From contig SEEY01000249.1 of the NCBI GenBank assembly GCA_004211235.1, positions 1 to 6,164 on the forward strand: 6,164 nucleotides of DNA. Direction: 5' to 3'. The stretch is from Rubrivivax sp. (GTDB lineage Bacteria > Pseudomonadota > Gammaproteobacteria > Burkholderiales > Burkholderiaceae). A program made the position numbers and the translations under genes. Positions 1 through 5,919 of this stretch are shown here, one piece after another; within the stretch, counting starts at the first letter, position 1, and each line of letters begins with the position of its first letter. The notes under the pieces were generated by a model. The model searched no databases. It saw only the letters and a program-made list of their open reading frames with translations, and was not told the origin of the DNA.

Positions 1-110
1 ACAGGTGGCAACGGCCTGTTCGCTCATCTTGGTGATGGCCGCCGGTCGGCACCTTGCCGGCCGACTCCGCGGCCATCACCAAGATGAGCGAACAGGCCGT
101 TGCCACCTGT
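1..110. repeat. Perfect 42-bp inverted repeat at the contig start (fold-back)
   Basis: Positions 1-42 are the exact reverse complement of 69-110, separated by a 26-nt spacer. Inside the spacer, 45-50 (GTCGGC) can also pair with 60-65 (GCCGAC), leaving a 9-nt loop, so the whole 110 bases could fold into one long hairpin. The right arm belongs to a plausible reading frame that continues to 161, while in the same frame the left arm has a stop at 33-35. The left arm therefore looks like an inverted copy of the right arm rather than native sequence. A palindrome beginning exactly at base 1 is typical of a template-switch or assembly fold-back, but a real cruciform or inverted duplication cannot be excluded. 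Confidence 0.9.
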
Positions 111-161
111 GGCGCGGGCAATGTGCGCGAGGTGAACCAGAAGAGCTTCACCTGCAAGTAG
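42..161 (+). CDS. C-terminal fragment of an unidentified protein
   Basis: Thirty-nine codons end with TAG at 159-161. The readable part runs from around PVGTLPADSA to a tail ending SFTCK, with two cysteines, one in TCGAG and one at the penultimate residue. The frame has ordinary GC-rich codon use and no internal stop. The spacing of the two cysteines suggests the end of a small exported protein, but I do not recognise the family. The 5' part is lost: upstream of about 42 the sequence is the inverted copy that makes the fold-back repeat, and it brings a stop in this frame. The gene converges on the histidine kinase gene, 31 nt away, with no obvious terminator hairpin between them. It could be a chance open frame, since it is short and GC-rich. 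Confidence 0.5.
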   Translation, partial: PVGTLPADSAAITKMSEQAVATCGAGNVREVNQKSFTCK

Positions 162-192
162 GCCCGCAGGAGAGAGCCGCCGGTCGCGCTGC

Positions 193-1548
193 CTAACCCG
201 CAGGCTGGCCGTCGACGGCGCGGTCCAGCGGCAGCCGCAGCTCGACGCGCTGGCCCACCGGCTGGCGGACGAAGCGCACGCTGCCCTGATGCCGCGTGAC
301 CACCTGCTGCACGATGGCCAGCCCCAGGCCGAAACCGGGCAGCCCGCGGCTGGCGTCGCCGCGGGCGAACGCCGACATCAGGCCGTCGACGTCGGCGTCC
401 GGAATGCCGGCGCCCTGGTCGGTGATGCTGAGCAGCGCCGCGTCGCCGTCCAGCCGCAGCGTCAGGCGCACCGGCGGGCGGCCGTGCTTGAGCGCGTTGT
501 CGATCAGGTTCACCACCACGCGCTCCAGCAGCAGACGGCTGGCGCGCTGCAGCGCCAGGCGCGGCGGTGCCTCGACCTGCAGCAGGGCCTCGGGCCGGCC
601 GAAGCCGGCCACGGCGTGGCGCACGGTGTCGGCCAGGTCCACGGTTTCGTCCAGCGGCTGGTCGCCGCTGCGCACGAACTCCAGGAAGCTGGCGATCAGC
701 CGGTCGGCCAGGTCGACGTTGCGCGTGATGGTCGCCACGCCGCTGGCGTTCGGCGGCGTCTCGGGCAGCAGCTCCGCCGCCAGGCGGATGCGCGCCAGCG
801 GGCTGCGCATGTCGTGCGACACGCCCGCCAGCAGCATGGCGCGCTCGCGCTCGATGCGCAGGAGCTGGCCGGCATAGCGGGCGAAGGCGGCGTCGAGCGC
901 GCGCAGTTCGATGGGCGCTGAGGCGTCCAGCACCGGCAGGGGCTCGACGTCCAGCGTCGCCGCGCCCGTCCCGGCCCAGCGCCGGCTCAGCACGGCGATG
1001 GGCGTGGTCAGGCGGCGCACGAAGCGCAGGTTCAGCGGCACCACGACGCCCATCAGCAAGCCCAGGCCCAGCAGCGCCCGCCAGCCGACGAGGCCGGTCA
1101 GCGGCGCGTCGGTAGGGCTGAGCCAGCGCGGCGCCGGCTGCGCGGCCGTTGCGGGCAGGCGCAGCCACAGCTGCAGGCCGGCCTCGCCGCGCCGGAGCAG
1201 CAGCTGGTCGACGGCCACGCCGTGGCGCGCGAGTGCCTCCTGCAGTCGCTGAGCGGCGGGCCAGGAGGTCACGTTCAGCACATCGGGCGGCGCGCTGGCG
1301 CGCAGGCGCAGCAGGCGGGCGGTGTCGGCGGCGTCGCTGGCGTCATCGTCGCTGCGGCTCAGTATGTCCGCAGCGCGCGCTTGCTGCAGGCGCGGCGCCC
1401 ACATCGCCGCCATCGGCTCGGCCAGCAGCGCATCGCGCTCGTAGTTCCAGAACACCGCCAGGCAGATGACGACGAGCACGACGATGAGCACCTGCACCGC
1501 CACCAGCCGGGTGGTGACGGAGTCGGTCACCCGCAGCCGCATCGCCAT
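193..1548 (-). CDS. Sensor histidine kinase, EnvZ-like, two transmembrane segments
   Basis: An inner-membrane sensor kinase that should autophosphorylate on histidine and pass the phosphate to the response regulator encoded just upstream. With the start at 1548 it has 451 residues. TM1 lies at about 14-33 (VLIVVLVVICLAVF), followed by a periplasmic region of roughly 115 residues and TM2 at about 155-175. A HAMP linker and a HisKA dimerisation helix follow, with the H-box SHDMRSPL (His245). The HATPase_c domain has an N-box (NLIDNALKHG, about 347-356), G1 (DQGAGIP, about 377-383), an F-box (FARGD) and G2 (GFGLGLAIV, about 405-413), so all catalytic motifs are present. The position four after the histidine is Ser where EnvZ has Thr, a conservative change at the phosphatase motif. 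The open frame extends to an ATG at 1587 inside the regulator gene. I prefer 1548 because GAGG at 1560-1563 lies upstream of it; 1542 is also possible. The periplasmic region gives no clue to the ligand. Confidence 0.95.
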   Translation of the reverse strand: MAMRLRVTDSVTTRLVAVQVLIVVLVVICLAVFWNYERDALLAEPMAAMWAPRLQQARAADILSRSDDDASDAADTARLLRLRASAPPDVLNVTSWPAAQRLQEALARHGVAVDQLLLRRGEAGLQLWLRLPATAAQPAPRWLSPTDAPLTGLVGWRALLGLGLLMGVVVPLNLRFVRRLTTPIAVLSRRWAGTGAATLDVEPLPVLDASAPIELRALDAAFARYAGQLLRIERERAMLLAGVSHDMRSPLARIRLAAELLPETPPNASGVATITRNVDLADRLIASFLEFVRSGDQPLDETVDLADTVRHAVAGFGRPEALLQVEAPPRLALQRASRLLLERVVVNLIDNALKHGRPPVRLTLRLDGDAALLSITDQGAGIPDADVDGLMSAFARGDASRGLPGFGLGLAIVQQVVTRHQGSVRFVRQPVGQRVELRLPLDRAVDGQPAG

Positions 1549-1559
1549 GCGCAGCGCTA

Positions 1560-1563
1560 CCTC
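1560..1563 (-). promoter_or_regulatory. Shine-Dalgarno overlapping the regulator stop codon
   Basis: On the minus strand the regulator stop and following bases read TGAGG. The GAGG lies 11 nt before the ATG at 1548. This placement favours 1548 over the ATG at 1587 and suggests translational coupling of the kinase to the regulator. The spacing is slightly long, so confidence is moderate. Confidence 0.45.
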
Positions 1564-2269
1564 AGTGCCCGCGCGGCACGAAGGCATAACCCTCGCCGCG
1601 CACGGTGTCGATCCAGTCGATGCCCGGCATGGCGGCGTTCAGGCGGCGGCGCAGGCGGCCCACCTGCACGTCCACGCTGCGGTCCAGCGGCCGGTAGCCG
1701 CCCGCCTGCACCGCCTCGCTCAGCGCCTCGCGCGACACCGGCTGCCCGGGCTGGCGCGCCAGCGAGACGAGCAGCTTGTATTCGATGCTCGTCAGCGGCA
1801 GCACCTCGCCATGCGCCGTGGCCTCGCGCCGCGTCAGGTCGATGGCCAGCGAGCCGAACGACCAGAGGTCGCGCGCCGGCGCCACGACCGGCTGGCGGCG
1901 GCGCAGCACCGCGCGCAGGCGCGCCACCAGCTCACGCCGCTCGAAGGGCTTGGGCAGGTAGTCGTCGGCGCCCAGCTCCAGGCCAAGCACGCGGTCGATC
2001 GGGTCGCCGCGCGCCGTCAGCATGACGATGCCCAGCGCCGGATAGCGGCGATGCCAGTGGCGGCACAGGTCCATGCCGTTGGTGTCGGGCAGCAGCACGT
2101 CCAGCAGCAGCAGGTCGGGCATGCGCTGCTCGATGGCGCGCTGGGCGTCGGCGCCGGTGCCGGCCGTCTCCACCGTCCAGCCCTCGGCCTGCAGCAGCTG
2201 CACCAGCATGGCCGACAGCTCGGCGTCGTCGTCGACGACGAGCAGATGGGCAGGCGCTTGGGGAGACAT
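1562..2269 (-). CDS. OmpR-family response regulator (receiver plus winged helix)
   Basis: A 235-residue transcription factor, the usual OmpR-family length. The receiver domain covers about 8-122: acidic pocket Asp13-Asp14-Asp15 (VVDDDAEL), phospho-acceptor Asp57 (LLLLDVLLPD), Thr85 in MLTA and Lys107 in LPKPFE. A winged-helix DNA-binding domain covers about 133-232, with a recognition helix region RSVDVQVGRLRRRL and a wing ending TVRGEGYAFV. All phosphorylation residues are intact, so it should be functional. The open frame continues upstream to 2656, but that extension (Arg/Pro-rich, no domain) would overlap the divergent exported-protein gene. The ATG at 2269 puts the receiver at its normal position. 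No clear Shine-Dalgarno precedes this ATG, only pyrimidine-rich and GC-rich sequence. It is first in an operon with the kinase, 13 nt apart. Its targets are unknown; the divergent gene pair and its own promoter are the natural candidates. Confidence 0.96.
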   Translation of the reverse strand: MSPQAPAHLLVVDDDAELSAMLVQLLQAEGWTVETAGTGADAQRAIEQRMPDLLLLDVLLPDTNGMDLCRHWHRRYPALGIVMLTARGDPIDRVLGLELGADDYLPKPFERRELVARLRAVLRRRQPVVAPARDLWSFGSLAIDLTRREATAHGEVLPLTSIEYKLLVSLARQPGQPVSREALSEAVQAGGYRPLDRSVDVQVGRLRRRLNAAMPGIDWIDTVRGEGYAFVPRGH

Positions 2270-2338
2270 CGCGGGGCGGAGCCGGAAGGGTGGAGGAAGC
2301 GCCCGAGTGTGCTGCCAATCCCCGCCGCCGCCGTCAAT

Positions 2339-2356
2339 TGCGACAGCCTTGTCGCA
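2339..2356. repeat. 7-bp perfect inverted repeat (TGCGACA / TGTCGCA)
   Basis: Arms at 2339-2345 and 2350-2356 flank a 4-nt centre and overlap the first copy of the direct repeat. It could be an operator for a dimeric regulator or a small hairpin in the leader of either transcript. There is no T-tract, so it is not a terminator. Confidence 0.35.
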
Positions 2357-2373
2357 GAGCGTCTCGCCTTGTC
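2346..2373. promoter_or_regulatory. 20-bp-spaced direct repeat, candidate regulator binding site
   Basis: The 8-mer GCCTTGTC occurs at 2346-2353 and again at 2366-2373, a start-to-start distance of exactly 20 bp, or about two helical turns. Binding of response-regulator dimers to same-face direct repeats is typical of the OmpR family, although half-site spacing is more often 10-11 bp. The flanks of the two copies do not extend the match, and the region is GC-rich, so chance is possible. Confidence 0.3.
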
Positions 2374-2375
2374 TT

Positions 2376-2390
2376 GCGGCGACGCGCCGC
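2376..2390. repeat. 6-bp GC-rich inverted repeat (GCGGCG / CGCCGC)
   Basis: Arms at 2376-2381 and 2385-2390 flank a 3-nt loop, just downstream of the direct repeat. Because the arms consist only of G and C in GC-rich DNA, this may be chance. If transcribed, it would form a stable small hairpin in the 5' leader of the exported-protein gene. Confidence 0.25.
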
Positions 2391-2472
2391 GACGCCAAAC
2401 GTCTGCCGATGTCGCGCTCGAAACGGCCCCGGCTCGGCAGGATTGCACGGGTCAAGCCAACCAAGTGCTCAC

Positions 2473-3711
2473 ATGAAGAACTCTCTGTTTTCGGCGCTGC
2501 GCCGTGCCGCGGCCGGCCTCGCGATGCTGGCCCTGTCCGGCTCAGCCATGGCCTTGTCCTGCCCCGGCGGCAAGGTCGAGCAGGGCGGGCTTTGCTACAA
2601 CCCGCCGCGCTCGGGCTACACCTGCACCGCTGCGGCCTGCATGCAGGACTGCCCAAGCGGCTATTCGCCCAGCGCGCCGGGGTTTTGCCATTACCGGGGC
2701 TCGACGACCTATACCGAGGCCCCGTACATCACCAAGAAGAGCAGCCATCCGCACCGCTGCCTGGCCCTGTATTACGACAATTGCCGCGCCAACTACCGCA
2801 TGGATGCCTGCGGTATCTGCAGCTACAAGGGCGCCTGGGATACCACCCGCAATACGTATTTCCGCGAGCCCGGCGTCAGCCCGGATTTCTCCAAGGCCTT
2901 CACGCATATTGCGTCGACGGCTCAGGCCACGTATGGCAGCTCCATCGGGCAAATCAAGAGCGGCTATGACCAGACGCTCGCCACCGTGAATGCCGCGATG
3001 GACGCCGTGACCTTGCGACTCTTCCAGCAGGCAGCCAAGGTGGCCATGAGCGGCGACCTCGGCCCCGCGCTGCAGAAGACCATCAAGGCCTTCAGAGATT
3101 CCGCCAACGCTCCCGATGGCAATGATCTGAACGATATGAAGCGGATTCTGACCCTGGTGGCCAGCACCAAGACGCTGTCGGCGGACCAGATCAAGGATGT
3201 CGGCGACACGATGATCAGGCTCTCGTCCAAATTCGGCATGCTGTGCGGCCCCGGCTGGGCACCCACCACCCAGAAATCCAATTTCCCCACCAATTTCGCC
3301 AACTCGTCCGGCGGCATTTATGCGGGCGCGGGCGGGGCCTATGTCGGCGGGGTCGACGGCTCCATTGGCTTGGTGCACAACTGCCAGCTCGACGACGGCA
3401 AGATGAAGTTTGCCGTCGTCGCCAACGTCGGTGGCTCGGTCGGCTATGCCTTCATCGCCGGTGCCGGCGTGGGCCTGCAGTGGAGCCCCGGATCGGTGGA
3501 CCAGCAGAGCGGTGGCTATGTGGGCCTGCTCGGCGCGGCCACGGTGGTGGACGGCAGCATCACCTGGAGCGTGGCCAAGGGCATGCGCGGTGCGCAGAAC
3601 GCCATTCCCGGCATCAGTGCCGGCACGGGGGTGGGGGCAGGCGTGCAGGCGAGTCTGACCGGAGGTTATTCATGGATCTTGAATACCTTTTCCTACACGG
3701 TCCCCAAATAA
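2473..3711 (+). CDS. Unrecognised Sec-exported protein with Cys-rich N-terminus and Gly-rich C-terminus
   Basis: The 412-residue product begins with a clear Sec signal peptide: MKNSLFSALRR, a hydrophobic core, then likely cleavage after SAMA (about residue 27). The mature N-terminus (about 28-120) holds ten cysteines at 30, 41, 51, 56, 60, 72, 96, 104, 113 and 116, including a CPSGYS segment and CGIC. The middle (about 135-255) looks mainly helical and polar. The C-terminal part (about 258-410) has two more cysteines (258, 304) and alternating Gly/aromatic stretches such as GGIYAGAGGAYVGG and GGSVGYAFIAGAGVGL, suggesting beta-strands. Twelve cysteines, an even number, fit a disulfide-bonded periplasmic or secreted protein. 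I do not recognise the family. I chose the ATG at 2473 because the signal peptide starts there; the frame opens at 2290 with an unlikely Arg-rich leader. No clear Shine-Dalgarno is visible. It is divergent from the two-component operon and probably co-transcribed with the following repeat-protein gene (30-nt gap, no terminator). Confidence 0.88.
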   Translation: MKNSLFSALRRAAAGLAMLALSGSAMALSCPGGKVEQGGLCYNPPRSGYTCTAAACMQDCPSGYSPSAPGFCHYRGSTTYTEAPYITKKSSHPHRCLALYYDNCRANYRMDACGICSYKGAWDTTRNTYFREPGVSPDFSKAFTHIASTAQATYGSSIGQIKSGYDQTLATVNAAMDAVTLRLFQQAAKVAMSGDLGPALQKTIKAFRDSANAPDGNDLNDMKRILTLVASTKTLSADQIKDVGDTMIRLSSKFGMLCGPGWAPTTQKSNFPTNFANSSGGIYAGAGGAYVGGVDGSIGLVHNCQLDDGKMKFAVVANVGGSVGYAFIAGAGVGLQWSPGSVDQQSGGYVGLLGAATVVDGSITWSVAKGMRGAQNAIPGISAGTGVGAGVQASLTGGYSWILNTFSYTVPK

Positions 3712-3731
3712 CCAGACCTATTACGACACGC

Positions 3732-3736
3732 AGGGA
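3732..3736 (+). promoter_or_regulatory. Shine-Dalgarno of the autotransporter-like gene
   Basis: AGGGA ends 5 nt before the ATG at 3742. It supports that start and independent translation within a two-gene transcript. Confidence 0.55.
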
Positions 3737-3741
3737 TTGAT

Positions 3742-5886
3742 ATGAACAAGCATTGCATTGAATTGACGGGCCGCATTGCACCCGCTCGCCATTTTTCCCG
3801 GTCGCACCGGCTCTTGCCACTCAGTATGGCGCTGGCAGCGGCATTCGGTGCGGCCATCCTTGCACCGCAGGGCGCCGGCGCCGCAACCCTGACATGGACC
3901 GGCGCGAGCAACTCCAGTTTTGCCAACGGAGCAAACTGGACCCAGCTCTGCGCCGACGGCATCAGCCTGTGTACTTCACCATTTGTTGCCCCACCTCAGC
4001 AATCGTCCTTCATTTTCAATAACAGCACCCAGGCGACGATCAACGGCATGCCCGCGGGAAACGGCTTTGGCAATATCACCTTCGGCCTTAACGCCGGTGC
4101 CAGGACATTCAACATCAGTGGCGGCAGTGCGATTGGCCTGTCGGGAGGCATCGTCAATCTCAGTGGCAAGAAGCAGGTTTTCAAACTCCGTATCGATGCG
4201 CAGGGCGACCAGACCTGGGCCGGCGGATCGGGCGGCGTGGAAGTCAACAACACGGGCGACCTGAACTATTCGTTGAACCTGGTTTCCGGAGTCACGATGG
4301 TGAATGCCGGCAATGTCGTGACCAAGGTGGGCACCACCGGCACCGGCACCCTGACGCTGGGTACCAGCAGCTCGCTGGCGGCGCCCGAGGTGCTGCTCGG
4401 CGAGCAATACGGCAGCAGTGGCACGGTGAATCTCACCGACGCCGCTGCCCGGCTCAGCGCGGTGGGCAATCTGCATGTCGGCGACTCGGGCACGGGTGAA
4501 CTGAACATCCGGTCGGGCCAGGCGAGCAGCAACCAGGCTTTCATCGGCTTCAACTACGGCAGCCAGGGCACAGTGCTGATCGACGGGGCATCGTCGAAGC
4601 TTGCGGTCAGCGGCATTCTGGAGGTGGGCCGCGCCAGCACCGGCACCGTCACCGTGCAGAACGGCGGCACGCTCACCAGCGGCGAGAGCTTCATCGGCAA
4701 GGCCCTGGGCGGCGACGGCCTGGCGCTGGTCACGGGCGCGGGCGCCAGTTGGACCACCACCGGGTCATTGACGGTGGGCAAGGATGGTGTGGGCCGCCTG
4801 CAGGTCGGTGCCGGCGGCAAGCTCAACAGCTTGGGCGCGACCCTGGGCAATCAGTCAGGCAGCCTTGGCGAGGCGAAGGTCGCGGGCGCCAACGCCAACT
4901 GGGTGGCAGCTGGCAAATTGCAGATCGGCAATCTGGGCGAGGGCATCCTGAGCGTCGAACAAGGCGGCCTGCTCAGCACCAGCAACGCCACTCTGGGCAC
5001 GCTGACGGACGCGGGCCAAAGCACCGCCCGTGTGACGGGCGCAGGCTCGCGCTGGGACTCGGCGGGCGACCTGCGTGTGGACAGCGGCAAGCTGACGATC
5101 TCCGATGGCGGCGTGCTCAACGCCAACAAAGCGAACTTCGGCGAAACCAGCGGCAGCACGGCCTGGGTCAACCTGAGCGGCGCGGGCGCGACGCTGAACG
5201 TCTCGGGGCAACTCGTCATCGGCAGCAGCGCCGGCACCGGCACGGTCAACCTGGGCGCGGGCGCCACCGTCAACGCCAATGGTCAGTTCATGATCTGGAA
5301 GGGCGGCGTGCTCAACCTGGACGGCGGCACGCTAAATGTCGACTGGAGCATCAACGAGGGCCAGGTGAACTGGAACTCGGGCACCGTCAACTTCCTCGGC
5401 TCGGCCACCAGCGGCAGCGCCCTGCTGGCGCACAGCACCGGGCTGGGCGTGGGCATGAACATCAACGCCGCCGGTACGCTGGCCATCCTGTCCGGTGACG
5501 ACCTCAGCCTCAACGGCGGCCAGGGCAAGGCGCTGGGCCTGGAAGTGGCCGGAGACCTGGCCATCGGCAGCTTCAGCGAGCTCAGCGTCGGCACGGGGGG
5601 CGCCCGCGTCAACGGCAGCCTGCAACTGGCGGGCGGCACGATCAGCAGCGTCGGCAGCTTCGAGAGCTCGGGCTATGTGGGCGGCTACGGCGTCATCTTT
5701 AACGGAGAAGTCGAAATACTGGGGAGTCAACGAACCCGTTTCGCCCGAGAAGCCACCCACGTTCAGCACACCTTCGTATGTTTTGAAGAGGAAACCCCGT
5801 CGACTGAATTTGGAAACGGTTCCGGCACGTTCACCGTCGCTGTAGCTCCAGCCTGTGAGCGCATAGAGTACGCCGAAAACAACTAA
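3742..5886 (+). CDS. Autotransporter-like surface protein with T5SS/PEP-CTERM-type repeats, 3' end replaced
   Basis: Probable surface-exposed or secreted adhesin-type passenger; no enzymatic domain is visible. An extended basic N-terminus (MNKHCIELTGRIAPARHF) precedes a hydrophobic core and likely cleavage at GAGA/ATLTW (about residue 47). Long signal peptides like this occur in autotransporters. The mature start TLTWTG...ANW is typical of passengers carrying T5SS/PEP-CTERM-associated repeats. A close cysteine pair (Cys70, Cys77) is the only one in the authentic passenger. From about 182 to 519 there are roughly seven units of about 45-51 residues, then a Gly/Ser/Asn-rich beta-helix-like stretch to about 652. 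Authentic sequence appears to end at GGYGVI (about 5697). The last 62 residues to the stop at 5886 have no repeat character and lie opposite a gene on the other strand. No beta-barrel or PEP-CTERM signal is present, so the protein is truncated here. It follows the exported-protein gene by 30 nt. Confidence 0.88.
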   Translation: MNKHCIELTGRIAPARHFSRSHRLLPLSMALAAAFGAAILAPQGAGAATLTWTGASNSSFANGANWTQLCADGISLCTSPFVAPPQQSSFIFNNSTQATINGMPAGNGFGNITFGLNAGARTFNISGGSAIGLSGGIVNLSGKKQVFKLRIDAQGDQTWAGGSGGVEVNNTGDLNYSLNLVSGVTMVNAGNVVTKVGTTGTGTLTLGTSSSLAAPEVLLGEQYGSSGTVNLTDAAARLSAVGNLHVGDSGTGELNIRSGQASSNQAFIGFNYGSQGTVLIDGASSKLAVSGILEVGRASTGTVTVQNGGTLTSGESFIGKALGGDGLALVTGAGASWTTTGSLTVGKDGVGRLQVGAGGKLNSLGATLGNQSGSLGEAKVAGANANWVAAGKLQIGNLGEGILSVEQGGLLSTSNATLGTLTDAGQSTARVTGAGSRWDSAGDLRVDSGKLTISDGGVLNANKANFGETSGSTAWVNLSGAGATLNVSGQLVIGSSAGTGTVNLGAGATVNANGQFMIWKGGVLNLDGGTLNVDWSINEGQVNWNSGTVNFLGSATSGSALLAHSTGLGVGMNINAAGTLAILSGDDLSLNGGQGKALGLEVAGDLAIGSFSELSVGTGGARVNGSLQLAGGTISSVGSFESSGYVGGYGVIFNGEVEILGSQRTRFAREATHVQHTFVCFEEETPSTEFGNGSGTFTVAVAPACERIEYAENN
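4285..5298 (+). repeat. About seven T5SS/PEP-CTERM-type protein repeats of 45-51 residues
   Basis: Unit starts are at residues about 182, 229, 279, 330, 380, 431 and 476 of the passenger. The shared pattern is: V-x-G-A-x-x-x-W/L, then G-x-L-x-V/I-G, then G-x-G-x-L-x-V, then GG-x-L/V, then an A-x-L/I-G segment and GS/G-x-G. Units three and four align best, with VTGAGASW against VAGANANW and GSLTVG against GKLQIG. The first unit is degenerate. The repeats match my memory of the T5SS/PEP-CTERM-associated repeat family, which forms parallel beta-helix passengers. The copies diverge clearly at DNA level, so this is an old repeat array rather than a recent expansion. Confidence 0.8.
5685..5705. other. 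Junction between unrelated DNA segments
   Basis: Left of about 5697 the plus-strand frame reads like an autotransporter (SSGYVGGYGVI). Right of it the minus-strand frame reads like a different protein (NVGGFSGE, then FDFSVKDD). The two readings meet over GGCGTCATC (5689-5697), which encodes GVI on one strand and DDA on the other, so a few bases of shared sequence may bridge the join. GC falls across this point: about 75% in 5401-5460, 57% in 5701-5760 and 47% in 5761-5820 by hand count. It may be a natural recombination or an assembly or library chimera. Confidence 0.6.
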
Positions 5887-5919
5887 CAGGAATAGTAGAA
5901 AATACAAAAGTCCTCGCAT
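5692..5919 (-). CDS. N-terminal part of a small membrane-anchored conserved protein, 3' truncated
   Basis: Seventy-six codons from an ATG at 5919. Residues 1-22 form one hydrophobic segment (LLYFLLFLLVVFGVLYALTG), a signal anchor. It is followed by YSDGERAGTVSKFSRRGFLF, KTYEGVLNVGGF and FDFSVKDD. The order YS-G-R-G...KFS+KG...KT-EG-L...F-V-D-A matches a family of small membrane proteins I recall from Bacteroidota and Proteobacteria, often mislabelled 6-phosphogluconate dehydrogenase. No such enzyme domain is visible, and its function is unknown to me. Codon use is mixed and less GC-rich than the rest of the window. An upstream in-frame GTG at 5955 would add 12 polar residues; the ATG is more natural. 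After DDA the frame stays open to 5332 only as antisense of the autotransporter, so the true C-terminus is missing. It points towards the autotransporter gene. Confidence 0.65.

Larger units (their letters stand above)
2270..2472. promoter_or_regulatory. Divergent intergenic region, likely shared control region
   Basis: This 203-bp gap separates the start of the regulator gene (minus strand) from the start of the exported-protein gene (plus strand), so promoters for both operons should lie here. A minus-strand TTGACG (2332-2337) resembles a -35 box, but no convincing -10 box sits at the right distance. On the plus strand I see no credible sigma70 promoter, and neither gene has a strong ribosome binding site. 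The middle holds a direct repeat and two small inverted repeats (listed separately). OmpR-type regulators usually bind paired direct repeats and often control their own operon, so this is the best place to look for the regulator's site. Confidence 0.5.

Noticed and set aside
5..196. 63-residue open frame on the plus strand starting in the left repeat
   Set aside because: It reads through both arms of the palindrome and has an Arg/His-rich composition without any recognisable feature; a different frame (42-161) fits better.
289..1252. Several long plus-strand open frames opposite the histidine kinase
   Set aside because: They are GC-driven antisense shadows. The minus-strand frame has all kinase motifs, and the plus frames are Arg/Ala/Gln-rich with no domains.
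2290..2472. Upstream extension of the exported-protein frame
   Set aside because: The Sec signal peptide begins precisely at the ATG at 2473; the extension is Arg-rich and would bury it.
2270..2656. Upstream extension of the response regulator
   Set aside because: It would add 129 Arg/Pro-rich residues, overlap the exported-protein gene, and displace the receiver from its normal N-terminal position.
2542..3378. 278-residue minus-strand open frame
   Set aside because: It is antisense to the exported-protein gene, has no domain or start signal, and its composition fits a mirror of Gly/Ala-rich coding.
4285..5298. Possible CRISPR or tandem DNA repeat array
   Set aside because: The periodicity exists at protein level, in frame, with strongly diverged DNA; there are no identical repeats or spacers.
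5332..5691. Continuation of the minus-strand membrane protein under the autotransporter
   Set aside because: The codons align in register with the autotransporter frame, and the Ala/Asp/Arg-rich product beyond DDA looks like antisense of Gly/Ser-rich repeats.
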